In this document: positions 30,584 through 31,750 of the stretch, piece by piece | How positions within the stretch are numbered: position 1 is the first letter of the stretch | Layout: each line of letters opens with the position of its first letter | NCBI GenBank assembly: GCA_019677205.1 | Contig: JAAMXY010001227.1 | Location: 1-31,750, forward strand | Reading direction: 5' to 3' | DNA length: 31,750 bases | DNA from: Pinguiococcus pyrenoidosus | Lineage: Eukaryota; Sar; Pinguiophyceae; Pinguiochrysidales; Pinguiochrysidaceae | The notes under the pieces: generated by a model | Seen by the model: the letters and a program-made list of their open reading frames with translations, nothing else | Told to the model about the DNA's origin: nothing | Database searches by the model: none | Position numbers and translations under genes: made by a program

Positions 30584-31465
30584 TTTGAGGCTCCGCGTGA
30601 GACCTCGAAGCGGGAAGTGGCCATGTTGCACAGAGCAGTTGTGGTGATACCTGGAGCAAACGCCCGCAATCCTCTCCCGTCCTCGTTCCGCCGCATCTCG
30701 AGGGCAAAGGGCGCTCAAATACCCTTCTCTCGCTGTGATGACGGTGCGCAAGTGACGACTACAAGCTGAGGCTGTGCCAGGGAGGCGCTTCGAAACTCCG
30801 ATCTCCACTCGATTTTTCTTGGCTGGGCAGCAGTTGAGTTGACCAATGAACTCGAGCCAAAAATATCGGGCTACAGTATCATATCGATGGGTCTGTTACA
30901 GTACTGGCCGGAGTAGATAAGGTTTTCGACACAAAAAAAACGGTAGCTCGAAGAAGGCTCGTTGCGCCGCAAGATTGAGAGTATGATGGAGAAGCCAAGA
31001 ATGTAAGGGGAGAGCACCGCGCCGAAGCGGCAGAGGCAGAGCACGACCCGCTTCCGAGACTCCTTCCAAAAGGCTGCTACCGAGACTGCCCTGTTTGAGT
31101 GCACGATCTCGTTTAATCGCTTTCCTTACGGTCGGGACAAGCAAGTACTGGCTGGAAGCACATCGCGCAAGAGCTTTCCGAAACTGCAGAGAAGAGTCCT
31201 CTTCCGTCGTGCCGAATGTGCAAGGCGTACGTGGAGCAAGAGCTTTCCAAGTTCCGTAAGCAGCAGTCCCGCGCAAAGGCATCAACTGGCACCGACGACG
31301 AAGCGTACACTCCTGCCACTCAGCCGCAGCTAAAACTACCTTGGTAGGTTTTGGAAGTCGTCCAGAGCGCGTCTATTTCGCGTCTGCACGGCTCCCTTGC
31401 GGAGTCGGCTGCACCAACTCCTCTTCCGGTCCGCGCATAGGATTTCAGATCCGCGCTGCCTGATT
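30584..31465. other. Upstream region of the AlkB-like gene and right-edge sequence
   Basis: This holds the AlkB-like promoter (a CCAAT near 30843) and then sequence of uncertain status. From about 31007 several frames on both strands stay open for 75-130 codons, with no frame clearly dominant. One plus-strand stretch (31117..31347) is listed separately as a doubtful exon. Confidence 0.4.
31117..31347 (+). CDS. Doubtful exon with CxxC segment
   Basis: A frame open from after a TAA (31114..31116) to a TAG at 31345..31347. It includes SCRMCKAYVEQELSKFRKQQ, which looks protein-like (CxxC followed by a charged helix). There is no ATG before it, so it would need an upstream exon. An overlapping frame (31007..31330, with RFRDSFQKAATETALFE) is equally open. 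I could not join them by a normal intron. Confidence 0.15.
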   Translation, partial: SLSLRSGQASTGWKHIAQELSETAEKSPLPSCRMCKAYVEQELSKFRKQQSRAKASTGTDDEAYTPATQPQLKLPW

Positions 31466-31750
31466 ATGACTGAACACCCTATGCATCTTCTCGTCAACGC
31501 GTACTTTGCCTCCGGGCCCGACCCTTTTGACACCTCTTTCAGCGACAACCAGATTGCTTTCGGAGGCATAACTGACGAATGTTTGATCAGCACTCCAAGA
31601 GGTCCACAGCTGCTACGCATGCTTTATTGTCCCGACCTCCGTGCCGGACCAAACATAAGGCCCACTCCACGGCGACTTTTACGTGTTCGCAGACTGTGTG
31701 AAGTAGATCATACGGCACGCTCCTCGCTCCAGGGCAGGCGAAGTGAGCCG
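31466..31750 (+). CDS. Doubtful open frame running off the window edge
   Basis: From ATG 31466 (MTEHPMHLLVNAYFASG) the frame stays open for 95 codons to the last base. No family is recognised and the third-position G/C bias is weak, so it may be chance or the 5' end of a gene lying outside the window. Confidence 0.18.
   Translation, partial: MTEHPMHLLVNAYFASGPDPFDTSFSDNQIAFGGITDECLISTPRGPQLLRMLYCPDLRAGPNIRPTPRRLLRVRRLCEVDHTARSSLQGRRSEP

Overview
This window is nuclear DNA of a eukaryote. It carries spliced genes for an RME-8/DNAJC13 protein, Mediator subunit 10, CDC14, a TREX subunit and three ammonium transporters, and there are no operons or ribosome binding sites. Introns are short (about 46-250 nt, mostly 65-140) with GT-AG ends. 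One gene product begins with a signal peptide followed by a Phe-led transit-like segment (AVAQ|AFVATP). That is the bipartite targeting style of algae with a red-derived complex plastid (stramenopile, haptophyte or cryptophyte grade). The exact lineage cannot be fixed from the sequence alone. No tRNA, rRNA, transposon or CRISPR array was recognised.

Layout from left to right: (1) the 3' part of an RME-8/DNAJC13 endosomal J-protein gene (+, <1..5462), whose last three exons assemble a C-terminal PDZ domain; (2) a five-exon MED10 gene (-, 5704..6601), convergent with it; (3) a secreted Hedgehog/intein (Hint) domain protein (+, 7228..8682); (4) a repeat-rich gap with a 19/21-bp tandem array (9280..9483); (5) three ammonium transporter genes, AMT-a (+, 10200..11734), AMT-b (-, 12845..14595) and AMT-c (-, 15806..17338), with different intron sets; (6) a four-exon gene for a signal-anchored coiled-coil protein with an HRKPAAE heptad repeat (+, 18739..20221); (7) a four-exon gene for a probable plastid-targeted helical protein (-, 20593..22729); (8) CDC14 dual-specificity phosphatase (+, 23870..25400); (9) THOC3/TEX1 WD40 subunit of THO/TREX (-, 25911..27207); (10) an eight-exon DHRS1-like short-chain dehydrogenase with a signal peptide (+, 27442..28994); (11) an AlkB-type 2-oxoglutarate/Fe(II) dioxygenase with an N-terminal membrane segment (-, 29249..30583); (12) a right edge with only weak coding signals.

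The genes do not form one pathway. They are a compact mix of housekeeping functions (endosome, transcription, mRNA export, cell cycle, nucleic-acid repair) around one clear functional cluster, the ammonium transporters. Genes alternate in direction, giving short convergent 3' gaps and shared divergent promoters. Intergenic regions upstream of genes are rich in CCAAT/ATTGG pentamers, and each ammonium transporter has an ACGT-core bZIP-type element upstream.

Most gene models were assembled by hand from reading frame, splice signals and family similarity. Several (MED10, THOC3, DHRS1-like, the coiled-coil protein and the plastid protein) exist only as spliced products and are invisible as single open frames.
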